DNA from: JAVBLG01 sp031553655
GTDB taxonomy: Bacteria; Desulfobacterota; Desulfovibrionia; Desulfovibrionales; Desulfovibrionaceae
Reading direction: 5' to 3'
NCBI GenBank assembly: GCA_031553655.1
Contig: JAVBLG010000083.1
Location: 1-37,776, forward strand
Length of the DNA: 37,776 nucleotides
The notes beneath the pieces are model-generated. The model had not been told where the DNA came from. It saw only the letters and a program-made list of their open reading frames with translations, and did not search any database. Each line of letters starts with the position of its first letter. Position 1 is the stretch's first letter. The translations under genes were made by a program, and so were the position numbers. Shown here piece by piece: positions 8,777 through 15,977 of this stretch.

Positions 8777-8792
8777 CGGAACTCTCGTTCCG
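8777..8792. promoter_or_regulatory. Inverted repeat in kinase leader
   Basis: CGGAAC TCTC GTTCCG is a perfect 6 bp inverted repeat that ends 2 bases upstream of the kinase start codon. It could be an operator or a translation-control hairpin covering the ribosome-binding region. Confidence 0.35.
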
Positions 8793-8911
8793 AATTTATG
8801 CCGCCTCAGGATAAAGCGCAATGCTTTCGCAAGAAGGCGGGTGCATACTCAAGGCTACACTTTTCAAAGACCATATCATCATAACAAGCTAAAATAACAC
8901 AACTAACCTTG

Positions 8912-8926
8912 TGGAATATTATTTGC
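8912..8926 (+). promoter_or_regulatory. Sigma-54 (-24/-12) promoter for the transporter gene
   Basis: TGGAATATTATTTGC has the invariant GG and GC separated by exactly 10 bases and a perfect TTGC at -12. It lies about 90 bases upstream of the YeiH-type gene at 9017. It is in the region divergent from the NtrC-type regulator operon, the classic arrangement for a sigma-54 regulon. Confidence 0.6.
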
Positions 8927-9016
8927 TTAGTATAAAGTATCGCGCAAAGGCGCGTTGTATATAGCAAGGCCGCCGCTCCGGCGGCGGCACACTATCAAAT
9001 TTTTTAGGAGCTGCGT

Positions 9017-10462
9017 ATGAGCACAAAACCTGGTTTGAACGAAGATAGGATAGCCCTATATACGGGCACTTTCCTCTTCCTCCTGGCGATGATGAACATT
9101 GCCGGCGTCGACCTGTTGGGATGGGTTGTCAGAGCCTCCACCTGGCTTGATCCCACCAAAATGTTCAGAGCCACCGGCAAAGGCTACAGCTTTCTGAACG
9201 GCTTCGCCTCTCTTGGCGTCACCTATGTGCTGCTCACCGCCCTGCTGGCCATCGGCATCAGGGCTCTGGGCGACAATGTAGGTAAATTCGTCAAGGGTTT
9301 CACCCTCATTTTCTTCATTTCCTTCTTCTGCTATGCCGCCGGTAACTACGCTTATATCGCGGTTACCCCCGACAAGCTGAAGTCCGCCAACATAGCCTGG
9401 TCGCTCGGCCTCACAGGTGAAGCCGGCTATATCATCGCCCTGGTGGCCGGTGTGCTCATAGGCAACTTTATGCCCGGCCTTGTGGACGAAATGAAAGAAG
9501 CCTGCCGCCCGGAAATGTTCGTTAAAATCGCCATCGTAATCATGGGCGCCGAACTCGGGGTGAAAGCCGCTGACGCCATCGGCCTGGCCTCCACGATCAT
9601 TTTCCGCGGTCTTTGCGCCATTGTTGAAGCTTATCTCATCTACTGGGCCGTTGTTTACTATGTGGCCCGCAAATATTTCAAGTTCAGCCGAGAATGGGCC
9701 GCCCCCCTCGCTTCGGGCATTTCCATATGCGGCGTGTCGGCGGCCATTGCCACCGGCGGCGCCATCCGCGCCCGGCCCGTGGTGCCGATCATGGTTTCCT
9801 CGCTTGTGGTTGTGTTCACCTGCGTTGAAATGCTCATTCTGCCTTTCGTAGCTCAAAACTTCTTGTACACTGAACCCATGGTGGCCGGCGGCTGGATGGG
9901 CCTCGCCGTTAAGTCCGACGGCGGCGCCATCGCCAGCGGCGCCATTGCCGACGCCCTTATCCGCGCCAAAGCTCTGGCCGTTGACGGCACCAATTTTGAA
10001 CCCGGCTGGATCGTGATGGTTACCACCACGGTGAAAATCTTCATCGACGTGTTCATCGGCATCTGGTCCTTTGTGCTTGCCTACATCTGGGTCAAGAAGT
10101 TTGAACCCAATGCCGACGGCAAAAAGATGGGCATGGGCGACGTGTGGGCGCGCTTCCCGCGCTTCGTGCTCGGCTATATCACCACCTTCCTGATCCTGCT
10201 CGTCATCTGCACCCAGGTCGACGGCGGCAAGGCCATCGGCAAGAGCATGAGCGGCAACATCAACTCGCTGCGCCTGATATTCTTCGTGCTTACCTTCTTC
10301 ACCATCGGTCTGGTTTCCAACTTCCGCAAGCTGTGGGACGAAGGCATCGGCAAGCTGGCCGCGGTTTACTGCGTGTGCCTGTTCGGCTTCATCATCTGGC
10401 TGGGCTTGTTCATTTCCTGGCTGTTCTTCCACGGCATGAAGCCTCCGGTCATAGCCGGGTAA
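9017..10462 (+). CDS. YeiH-family putative sulfate exporter (PSE1)
   Basis: This 481-residue polytopic inner-membrane protein belongs to the YeiH/UPF0324 family, annotated as putative sulfate exporters though the substrate is unproven. About eleven hydrophobic segments are visible. The family hallmark SGISICGVSAAIAT lies about residues 235-248, and a GSELGVK-like GAELGVKA motif near 179. AGGAG precedes the ATG by 7 nt. A sigma-54-type promoter lies upstream and the divergent operon encodes a haem sensor kinase and NtrC-type activator, so expression is probably controlled by that pair. A 57-residue membrane protein follows, with a MITE-like repeat between them. A paralogue (PSE2) is encoded at 11456-13201 on the other strand. 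Confidence 0.85.
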   Translation: MSTKPGLNEDRIALYTGTFLFLLAMMNIAGVDLLGWVVRASTWLDPTKMFRATGKGYSFLNGFASLGVTYVLLTALLAIGIRALGDNVGKFVKGFTLIFFISFFCYAAGNYAYIAVTPDKLKSANIAWSLGLTGEAGYIIALVAGVLIGNFMPGLVDEMKEACRPEMFVKIAIVIMGAELGVKAADAIGLASTIIFRGLCAIVEAYLIYWAVVYYVARKYFKFSREWAAPLASGISICGVSAAIATGGAIRARPVVPIMVSSLVVVFTCVEMLILPFVAQNFLYTEPMVAGGWMGLAVKSDGGAIASGAIADALIRAKALAVDGTNFEPGWIVMVTTTVKIFIDVFIGIWSFVLAYIWVKKFEPNADGKKMGMGDVWARFPRFVLGYITTFLILLVICTQVDGGKAIGKSMSGNINSLRLIFFVLTFFTIGLVSNFRKLWDEGIGKLAAVYCVCLFGFIIWLGLFISWLFFHGMKPPVIAG

Positions 10463-10467
10463 CTATT

Positions 10468-10553
10468 TAGAGTATTTTGCGAATGAAATGAGCGAAATGC
10501 TCTGACGGCCCGTGCGTTGATAGGATGGATAATTTCAAAAGCAAAATGCTATA
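10468..10553 (-). mobile_element. MITE-like repeat, internally deleted copy (86 bp)
   Basis: This copy contains both ends of the longer repeats at 14161 and 17952 in inverse orientation, fused after loss of the interior. One end matches the segment reading GACGGCCCGTGCGTTG plus the outer GAATGAAATGAGCGAAATGC arm; the other matches GGATAATTTCAAAAGC. It lies between PSE1 and its small partner gene. Confidence 0.65.
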
Positions 10554-10585
10554 AAGTAACCGGTTCACATTTTAAGGAGAAAGCC

Positions 10586-10759
10586 ATGAAAGAAATGACC
10601 AGTGACGTAAAATTCAAAGACGAAATCCAAAAGATGGAGTATGAGCCGCTTAACGCCACAGAAATCAGCCTTGTGCGCAATTCCATTGTGATCGGCCTGG
10701 TTCTGCTGGTGGTGTTCTACTTCGTCAGCGATTGGCTGTTCCCCGGCGCTCACGGGTAA
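10586..10759 (+). CDS. Small single-span membrane protein next to PSE1
   Basis: This 57-residue protein has a hydrophilic N-terminal half and one hydrophobic helix near the C-terminus (VIGLVLLVVFYFVSDWLF). AAGGAG lies 7 nt upstream of the ATG. It follows the YeiH-type transporter on the same strand after 123 nt, which include the short MITE copy. The second transporter of this family also has a small single-span neighbour, so it may be an accessory subunit. No family is recognised. Confidence 0.75.
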   Translation: MKEMTSDVKFKDEIQKMEYEPLNATEISLVRNSIVIGLVLLVVFYFVSDWLFPGAHG

Positions 10760-10879
10760 CAGCGGCTTTGTTTAATGCGCAGCGTCTAACATAGACGAAA
10801 ACGTCGCGGCTGCCGTCCCTAAAGCTGACGGCGGTCGCGACCGCGCATTTTTTAACCGCAGCAAAACGGGAGCAAAAAA

Positions 10880-11107
10880 GTGCCCTGGTTCAAAGTTTGC
10901 TATCTTTCCGGACTTCAGACTTCAATGACAAGGACGCGCGAAGAACATGTGGAGGCCGCCTCCCTGCAGGAAGCGCTCAGAAAATTCAGCGACTGGCCCA
11001 TAGAAGTGCGCTATAACTGCACTTCGGCCTGGGCCAAAAACCCCGGCACCAGCCTTTACGTAGTAGAGGCGTGGGAGGCCGAATTCGCGGATCCGCCGCG
11101 GAAATAA
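10880..11107 (+). CDS. Hypothetical protein, 75 residues
   Basis: The GTG start is preceded by GGGAG. The protein is soluble, with no membrane segment, two cysteines, and a C-terminal acidic stretch (VVEAWEAEFADPP). It is encoded downstream of the small membrane protein and converges with the 94-residue gene, leaving only 4 bases between stops. An imperfect GC-rich stem (about 10803-10842) followed by a T-run lies in front of it and may end the upstream transcript. I do not recognise a family. Confidence 0.55.
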   Translation: MPWFKVCYLSGLQTSMTRTREEHVEAASLQEALRKFSDWPIEVRYNCTSAWAKNPGTSLYVVEAWEAEFADPPRK

Positions 11108-11111
11108 CGTA

Positions 11112-11396
11112 TTATTTCACGGCGGAAATTGGCTTGTCCGGCAGTTTGGTCTGTAGCTCCATATAGGTCTCGCGACGGAAAGAATCGAGATTGTCGCGCA
11201 CGGCATCAAGAGTTACCGGCACATCGGTGTAGTAAAGAGCGCTGCTTTTCAGATTATACTCATCCTGCACATTGATGTATCTGGTCATGGCCGGAGATCT
11301 GGATGTTATGTAGGGAGTAACCACCCAGAAAAAAATCCATATTATGAAGAAGCCCAAACACAGGCTCAATATTCTGGTAAAAATATTTTTTTGCAT
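11112..11396 (-). CDS. Small membrane protein downstream of PSE2
   Basis: This 94-residue protein has one N-terminal membrane helix (LSLCLGFFIIWIFFWVV, about residues 11-27) and a hydrophilic, probably periplasmic, remainder of about 65 residues. It is the next gene downstream of the second YeiH-type transporter, with a 59 nt gap holding a strong hairpin. The pairing mirrors the 57-residue protein next to PSE1. Only a weak purine-rich ribosome-binding site is seen. Family not recognised. Confidence 0.65.
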   Translation of the reverse strand: MQKNIFTRILSLCLGFFIIWIFFWVVTPYITSRSPAMTRYINVQDEYNLKSSALYYTDVPVTLDAVRDNLDSFRRETYMELQTKLPDKPISAVK

Positions 11397-11414
11397 TTTC
11401 TTTTCATTTTCGTC

Positions 11415-11452
11415 TCCGGGCCGCCAGACGGCAGCCCGGAGATTTTTTTTAT
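11415..11452. terminator. GC-rich hairpin with T-run between PSE2 and its small neighbour
   Basis: CTCCGGGC...GCCCGGAG is followed by eight T on the plus strand. For minus-strand transcription it lies between the two cistrons without a T-run. There it would act as a processing or stabilising hairpin, while it could terminate any plus-strand read-through. Confidence 0.5.
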
Positions 11453-11455
11453 GCC

Positions 11456-13201
11456 TTATATCTTGGCGGTAATTTCAGGGAACACAATGTAGAACATAAT
11501 GTAGGCCATGGTAAGAGTAAGCAGCAGGTTTATGGATTGCCCCACCACATACAGAATAACCGGCTTGCCGCCCTTGAAGTAATGGGCCAGCTCACGGAAG
11601 TTGGTGCCCAGGCCGATGGCCGCGAACGAAAGCGAGAAGCACCAGTTACGCAGAGGCGAAGTTAGCCCGCGAATGGCGCCGTCGCTGATCAGGCCCTGGC
11701 TCAAGTCGGAACCGAGCTGCGCGGAGAAGTAAGAGTAGATTATAGACACGAACACAAAGCCGATGACGAACTTGGGGAAACGATGCCATATTTCGAGAAC
11801 GCTCACGCTTTCGCCTTCCACCCTGTCCACCTTGGCCACCCAGTAGAGGGCCACGCAGAAGGCGGTTACGCCGATCAGCACGTTCTGGATCATCTTTACG
11901 GTGGCGGCCACGTACATGGCCTTTTCTCCAATAAAGGCTCCGGCCGCGGCCACGGCCCCGGTGGAGTCGATAACGCCGCCTATCCATGCCCCGCCGAGCA
12001 CCTCAGGCATTTGCAGGGCATTGATGACGGCCGGCATGACAATCATCATAATGGCTGTAAACAGCAGCGAAATGCCTATGGAAAGGGCAAGTTCCTCTTT
12101 TTTGGCCCGGCAAGCCGCCGCGGTAGCAATGGCCGCCGAGGTGCCGCACACGGACATGTCGGAAGAAATAACTATGTTCAAAGTCTTGGAAGGCATCTTC
12201 AGAACCTTTTGGCCGAAGATATAGGTGGACACCAACACTATCGGAGTAACTACCCAGGCCACAAAAATGCCGGGAGTGCCAATGGCGATGATCTTGTCCA
12301 TGAGAATTTCCGCGCCCAGCAGAACCAGGCCGGTCTTGATGTAAAACTCCACCTGCAGGCCCGGTTTCATCCAGCTTGGTGTGCCGATGGTATTGGCGAT
12401 GAGCATGCCCAGCAAAATGGCCCAGGCCTCGGTGCCTATACCGTAATGACGCATGTCGGACTGCCCGCCGGCGGTCATGGCGAATACTGTAAAAAGGAAC
12501 ACGCCTATGAAGCCGAGTAAGAATTTGGGAATGCTTTCGCCCATGAAGAACATGCCTAAGCTGAACATAAGGCCGAGGGCGATCATCAGAACGGGGAGAG
12601 TGGTGAGAAGATTTACGGCTTTGGTTTTGGTGGCGGCTTCGGCCCGTGAACTGGCCCTGGAAGCGGCGCGCCACTTGGAAATTTTTTCATCGGCGTCCTT
12701 GTTCAGCGCGACATCTTTAAAATCAGCCGCTTCCGCCGCTTTTTCAGCCAACTCGGCAGCGGCAAGAGCCGCCGACATGTCAGCCTTGGCCTTTTCAGCC
12801 TTGGGCTTGGCCTTGGCATTGTTCTGCTCGGCTTCGGCCGAACTGATCACAAAAGCCACCATGGGGTTGTCTTTCCACCTGCCCGGTGTTTTCATATAAC
12901 CGTTCATGGTCTTGGCCAGCTCACCGGGTTTTGGTGAAACCTTTTTGCTGCCCTGAGCTTTATACCAGGCTATGGTTTTAAAAGGGGCACGTCTGGATTC
13001 CGCATCCATGATCATGTTGGCGTCGCTGATTTTGCCTTTGGCCAGCTGCAAGTCTTTTTCCGGATAGCTGAAAGCGTACAAGTTCAGCGCCAAAAGCGCG
13101 AAAATCAGCCCCAGCCAGATAGCCCAATAGTCTTCTTTGGTCCATAAGTCGGACCAACTGGACTTTGCGCGGTCAATGACCACGTTTGACTCTTGACTCA
13201 T
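11456..13201 (-). CDS. YeiH-family putative sulfate exporter with N-terminal extension (PSE2)
   Basis: The last 380 residues or so of this 581-residue protein form a YeiH/UPF0324 transporter, with the hallmark SSDMSVCGTSAAIATAAA and a GLVLLGAEILMDKI motif. It also has an unusual N-terminal extension. One membrane helix (about residues 28-48) is followed by a hydrophilic Ala/Lys/Glu-rich segment (about 55-190, with AKAKPKAEKAKAD-type repeats) before the first helix of the core. GGAGG lies 8 nt before the ATG. It is encoded upstream of a small single-span protein. A possible sigma-54 site lies upstream (13254-13267). The substrate is not established; clustering with PSE1 and SLC13 suggests a sulfur oxyanion. 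Confidence 0.82.
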   Translation of the reverse strand: MSQESNVVIDRAKSSWSDLWTKEDYWAIWLGLIFALLALNLYAFSYPEKDLQLAKGKISDANMIMDAESRRAPFKTIAWYKAQGSKKVSPKPGELAKTMNGYMKTPGRWKDNPMVAFVISSAEAEQNNAKAKPKAEKAKADMSAALAAAELAEKAAEAADFKDVALNKDADEKISKWRAASRASSRAEAATKTKAVNLLTTLPVLMIALGLMFSLGMFFMGESIPKFLLGFIGVFLFTVFAMTAGGQSDMRHYGIGTEAWAILLGMLIANTIGTPSWMKPGLQVEFYIKTGLVLLGAEILMDKIIAIGTPGIFVAWVVTPIVLVSTYIFGQKVLKMPSKTLNIVISSDMSVCGTSAAIATAAACRAKKEELALSIGISLLFTAIMMIVMPAVINALQMPEVLGGAWIGGVIDSTGAVAAAGAFIGEKAMYVAATVKMIQNVLIGVTAFCVALYWVAKVDRVEGESVSVLEIWHRFPKFVIGFVFVSIIYSYFSAQLGSDLSQGLISDGAIRGLTSPLRNWCFSLSFAAIGLGTNFRELAHYFKGGKPVILYVVGQSINLLLTLTMAYIMFYIVFPEITAKI

Positions 13202-13252
13202 AAAAATCCTCCATACGATGTAATTAGAAATTGGAAATCCTGATTGTTATAT

Positions 13253-13269
13253 TGCACAAATAGAACCTC
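13253..13269 (-). promoter_or_regulatory. Possible sigma-54 promoter for PSE2
   Basis: On the minus strand, AGGTTCTATTTGTGC has GG and GC separated by 10 bases. The flanking matches (AGG for TGG, GTGC for TTGC) are weaker than for PSE1. It is offered only as a candidate. Confidence 0.25.
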
Positions 13270-13328
13270 ATGGCAATATAGCGGGCCGAGCGCGCCAGGA
13301 TTGACCAGTCATTGTATGGAGTCCTTTT

Positions 13329-14147
13329 TCAGTAAATAACGGCCCCGGCGTACCCTACCACCCGAGAAGAATCCCCGCTGGCGGCGGCCGAAGTGCCATA
13401 AGCGGCAATTTCCGCCTTTTGCGCGCCAAGCTCGAGCGCGGCGTAAAGAGCCAGGGACGCGGGCCAGACTCCGCACATGCTGATATTATTTTCTTTTACC
13501 GTTTGCAGCAGCCCGTCTGGGTTCAGTGCGGCGAGGCATTCCAGCGCCAGACCATCTTTGCGCACGGTCACATCCTGATTGTCAAAATGGTTCATGTCCG
13601 AACTCACCAGCAGAGTGATGTTCCGCCCTCTGGCGCGATGCGCGGCAATTATTCCGGCCAGAGCCGAAGCGGCACGCTTCAATGCGGCCGGATCGCCAGT
13701 AGCCACAGCAACTGGAACCATGCGCACAGCCGGATTTATATCCTGTAAAAACGGCAGCAGCACTTCCAGAGAGTGTTCAAAGGCATGGGCGGTCGTATCC
13801 GGCTGAAACCCGTTGTTGGAGGAAATAATTTCCCCGGCCAGTTCCCGATCCACTTCCGCTTTGCCGAAAGGGGTGAGCCATTCGCCTTCCGGCCACACTG
13901 AAAGTGCTGTTCCGCGCCCGGTATGGTTAGGTCCGAGCATGATCAGGGTGTCGGGCAGTGTAACCCGGCCCAGGGTTTTGGCAATGATTCGCCCGCAGAA
14001 CATATATCCGGCATGGGGCAGAACAAGCATGAGCGGCTCTATTTTTTCCCCGGCCTCACCCATCTTGTAGCTGTCTATTTCCTCTTTAAGTTCTGCCGGC
14101 AGGGCCGGATAAAAACGACCCGCCACAATAGGCTGTCTTATAGGCAT
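13329..14147 (-). CDS. amrB: AmmeMemoRadiSam system protein B (MEMO family)
   Basis: This 272-residue protein of the MEMO1 family is of typical length. The metal-site and pocket motifs LPHAGYMFCG (about residues 43-52), LGPNHTGRG (about 72-80), and SSDMNHFD (about 185-192) are present, as is the C-terminal GYAGAV. Members resemble extradiol dioxygenases and, in bacteria, usually occur with an AMMECR1 protein and a radical-SAM enzyme. Neither partner is seen in this window. The ribosome-binding site AAGGA abuts the end of the MITE-like repeat at 14161, so transcription must come through or from that element. Confidence 0.9.
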   Translation of the reverse strand: MPIRQPIVAGRFYPALPAELKEEIDSYKMGEAGEKIEPLMLVLPHAGYMFCGRIIAKTLGRVTLPDTLIMLGPNHTGRGTALSVWPEGEWLTPFGKAEVDRELAGEIISSNNGFQPDTTAHAFEHSLEVLLPFLQDINPAVRMVPVAVATGDPAALKRAASALAGIIAAHRARGRNITLLVSSDMNHFDNQDVTVRKDGLALECLAALNPDGLLQTVKENNISMCGVWPASLALYAALELGAQKAEIAAYGTSAAASGDSSRVVGYAGAVIY

Positions 14148-14160
14148 GATGTAGCATCCT

Positions 14161-14447
14161 TATAGTATTTTGCTCTTGAAATTATCCATTACCTGAAACT
14201 GTTTTTTAAAAATTAAGGCTGATTCTCCTGCGCCGCCTTTCACCGGCGGTTCGGAATAGTATGTTATTACGGCGGCTTCGCCGCCTAAGTTACGGACACT
14301 TTGTGAGAGACTCGGGCCGTTCTGGCCCTCGCCCTGCGGGCGTTGCTGCGCAACGTCCAATTCCACATCCTGTGGAATTGAGCGGACGGCCCTGACAACG
14401 CACGGGCCGTCAGAGCATTTCGCTCATTTCATTCGCAAAACACTCTA
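14161..14447 (+). mobile_element. MITE-like hairpin-rich repeat, long copy (287 bp)
   Basis: It is the same element as 17952-18162 with an extra block of about 80 bases (about 14302-14383). The imperfect terminal inverted repeats begin TATAGTATTTTGC and, on the other strand, TAGAGTGTTTTGC. Internally there is a chain of hairpins, including GGCGGC-TTC-GCCGCC, CGCCC-TGC-GGGCG, CGTTGC-TGC-GCAACG, and CAATTCCACA-TCC-TGTGGAATTG. No ORF. It separates amrB from the TraT-like gene and supplies that gene's TAG stop. Confidence 0.7.
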
Positions 14448-15086
14448 ATATGTACTATTAAAAGTATCCCCAATGGCCTCGGCCAATTTTTCGCTCATGG
14501 AGCCAAGGGACGTGTCCAATCGACCAGCTCCAGGAGCCAGCACTCCAATACGCAACATGCAGCGTTCCTTGACGCTGCGGGCGGAGGTGTTGGCCAGAAG
14601 TTGTTTGTTTGAAGAAGCGGCGGGTACTACTCTGGGCGCGAAGATGATGTCGGCCATGATCATGGCCGCCCCATTGCCCTCTGGAGGAAGCTCGCCGCCG
14701 TATCTGGCGCGCATGGCGGTTCTGGCCTGTTCAGGATCGACCTTTTGCGCGGAGAGAATCTGTACTTGTATGATGCAGGAAGCCTCGCTGGGGTTGGCGG
14801 TGATTCTCTTGCCCGAGTCGGCCAGCTTTTTTTCCAGCATGGCGCGCAGGCCGAAAACCCTGTTGGTGCTGTCGCGCAGGCTCACGTATATGGTGTCGTC
14901 ATGCGCTTTAGACCTGGATTTAGATCTCGATTTGGATTTTACCAGAGCGCCGCCGGGAACGGTTGTTTCGGCGGACACAATAACTTCCATTTCTTTGGGA
15001 TGATACATAACGCCATTGCGGTGATCACACCCGGCGAATATAAGCGGAATACACAGAATCAGTAGAATTAGCGAGATAGTTCTCAT
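14445..15086 (-). CDS. TraT-like outer-membrane lipoprotein
   Basis: A 213-residue precursor with a lipoprotein signal (MRTISLILLILCIPLIFAGC, cysteine at residue 20). The body follows the TraT pattern: an N-terminal strand region (MEVIVSAETTV) is followed by a block resembling the TraT core (DTIYVSLRDST...LRAMLEKKLADSGKRI), and the C-terminus resembles the helical end (SEKLAEAIGDTF). A KSKSRSKSRSK insertion is unusual, and the hydrophobic glycine-rich middle of plasmid TraT is missing. TraT proteins act in surface exclusion and serum resistance; the chromosomal role is unknown. The ATG at 15086 has AAGGAG upstream. The TAG stop lies within the terminal bases of the MITE-like repeat. Confidence 0.6.
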   Translation of the reverse strand: MRTISLILLILCIPLIFAGCDHRNGVMYHPKEMEVIVSAETTVPGGALVKSKSRSKSRSKAHDDTIYVSLRDSTNRVFGLRAMLEKKLADSGKRITANPSEASCIIQVQILSAQKVDPEQARTAMRARYGGELPPEGNGAAMIMADIIFAPRVVPAASSNKQLLANTSARSVKERCMLRIGVLAPGAGRLDTSLGSMSEKLAEAIGDTFNSTY

Positions 15087-15173
15087 TTTTTCTCCTTGCG
15101 GCGGTGAATGGGCGGACGACGTGAGTTTCATAAACGTGCTCCAGCAAAAAAATGCGAGTCTGTTTTTCGATTG

Positions 15174-15950
15174 TTACGAAATATCCAATACCCAGTTATC
15201 GCGCACACTGGCCGCATACCAACGCGCCGGATGCTCAGGGTAGAGCCGGTGAGCCGCTTCGCGCACAACGTGGGCTCTCTTGAGCGCATCCGGCAGTTCG
15301 GCCTTATTGCAGATTACGGCCATATCCATTCCCAGGGGGCACAGCCGCAAAAGCCCTTTTTCATGCAGGGCAAGATGGGCCGGAAGATCGGCGCAGGGAG
15401 GATCATCAGGGTTTTGCCCGCACATTTCCAGCGCCAGTTCCATTCTGAAAACGCCTTGGCGCATGGGTAAAAAAAGTCCGTCCAACCCCAAAAGCGCCAG
15501 GCAAGAATGCGCGCCCGAAGGCAATGCGGGTTCGTGCGCCGCCGGGGCTTTCAGCGGCATGTTTCTCGAGCCGTCGGCTTCCACCAGAATGTAATCCACC
15601 ACTCTTTCCACGCATAATTCGTCCAAAATTCGTGCAGGGAGCCCGGAAATTTTGTTTGTTTCAGGCGAATAGCCCCAGCCCAGCGTCAAATGGCGATGAA
15701 TTGAAATTTTTTTGCGCACAAGGCCGACAAAATCGACCCCGGCATATTTTTCCGCCAGCAATACGGTCTTGCCCTGTTCAGGGGCAGGTGGCCTGATGTG
15801 GGTTGTGGTGGCGGTAATTACGCTCGCGCCGCGCTCAACAGCCGCACGGGCCAGAGCGAACATCAGAGAAGTTTTGCCGCCGCCGCCCACCAGGGCAATC
15901 ATGCTGGTCGCCCCGGAGAGTGGCGGCAATAATGAACCAAGTTCCTGCAT
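15174..15950 (-). CDS. yqeC: YqeC-family putative selenium cofactor biosynthesis protein
   Basis: This 258-residue protein has a P-loop near the N-terminus (ALVGGGGKTSLMFALAR, about residues 19-35) and the ITATTTHI segment. The ILVEADGS motif is at about 139-146. These fit the YqeC family, linked by co-occurrence to selenium-dependent molybdenum hydroxylases. Length is as expected. It lies 27 nt downstream of the CoADR-rhodanese gene on the same strand and is probably co-transcribed with it. Confidence 0.8.
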   Translation of the reverse strand: MQELGSLLPPLSGATSMIALVGGGGKTSLMFALARAAVERGASVITATTTHIRPPAPEQGKTVLLAEKYAGVDFVGLVRKKISIHRHLTLGWGYSPETNKISGLPARILDELCVERVVDYILVEADGSRNMPLKAPAAHEPALPSGAHSCLALLGLDGLFLPMRQGVFRMELALEMCGQNPDDPPCADLPAHLALHEKGLLRLCPLGMDMAVICNKAELPDALKRAHVVREAAHRLYPEHPARWYAASVRDNWVLDIS

Positions 15951-15977
15951 AAGTATGGCGAGATATGTTAGGCAGTA

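Noticed and set aside
9056..10432. A 458-codon open frame on the minus strand opposite PSE1.
   Set aside because: It is a shadow of the GC-rich transporter gene; its composition (very rich in Gly, Glu, His, Asp) is that of an antisense frame.
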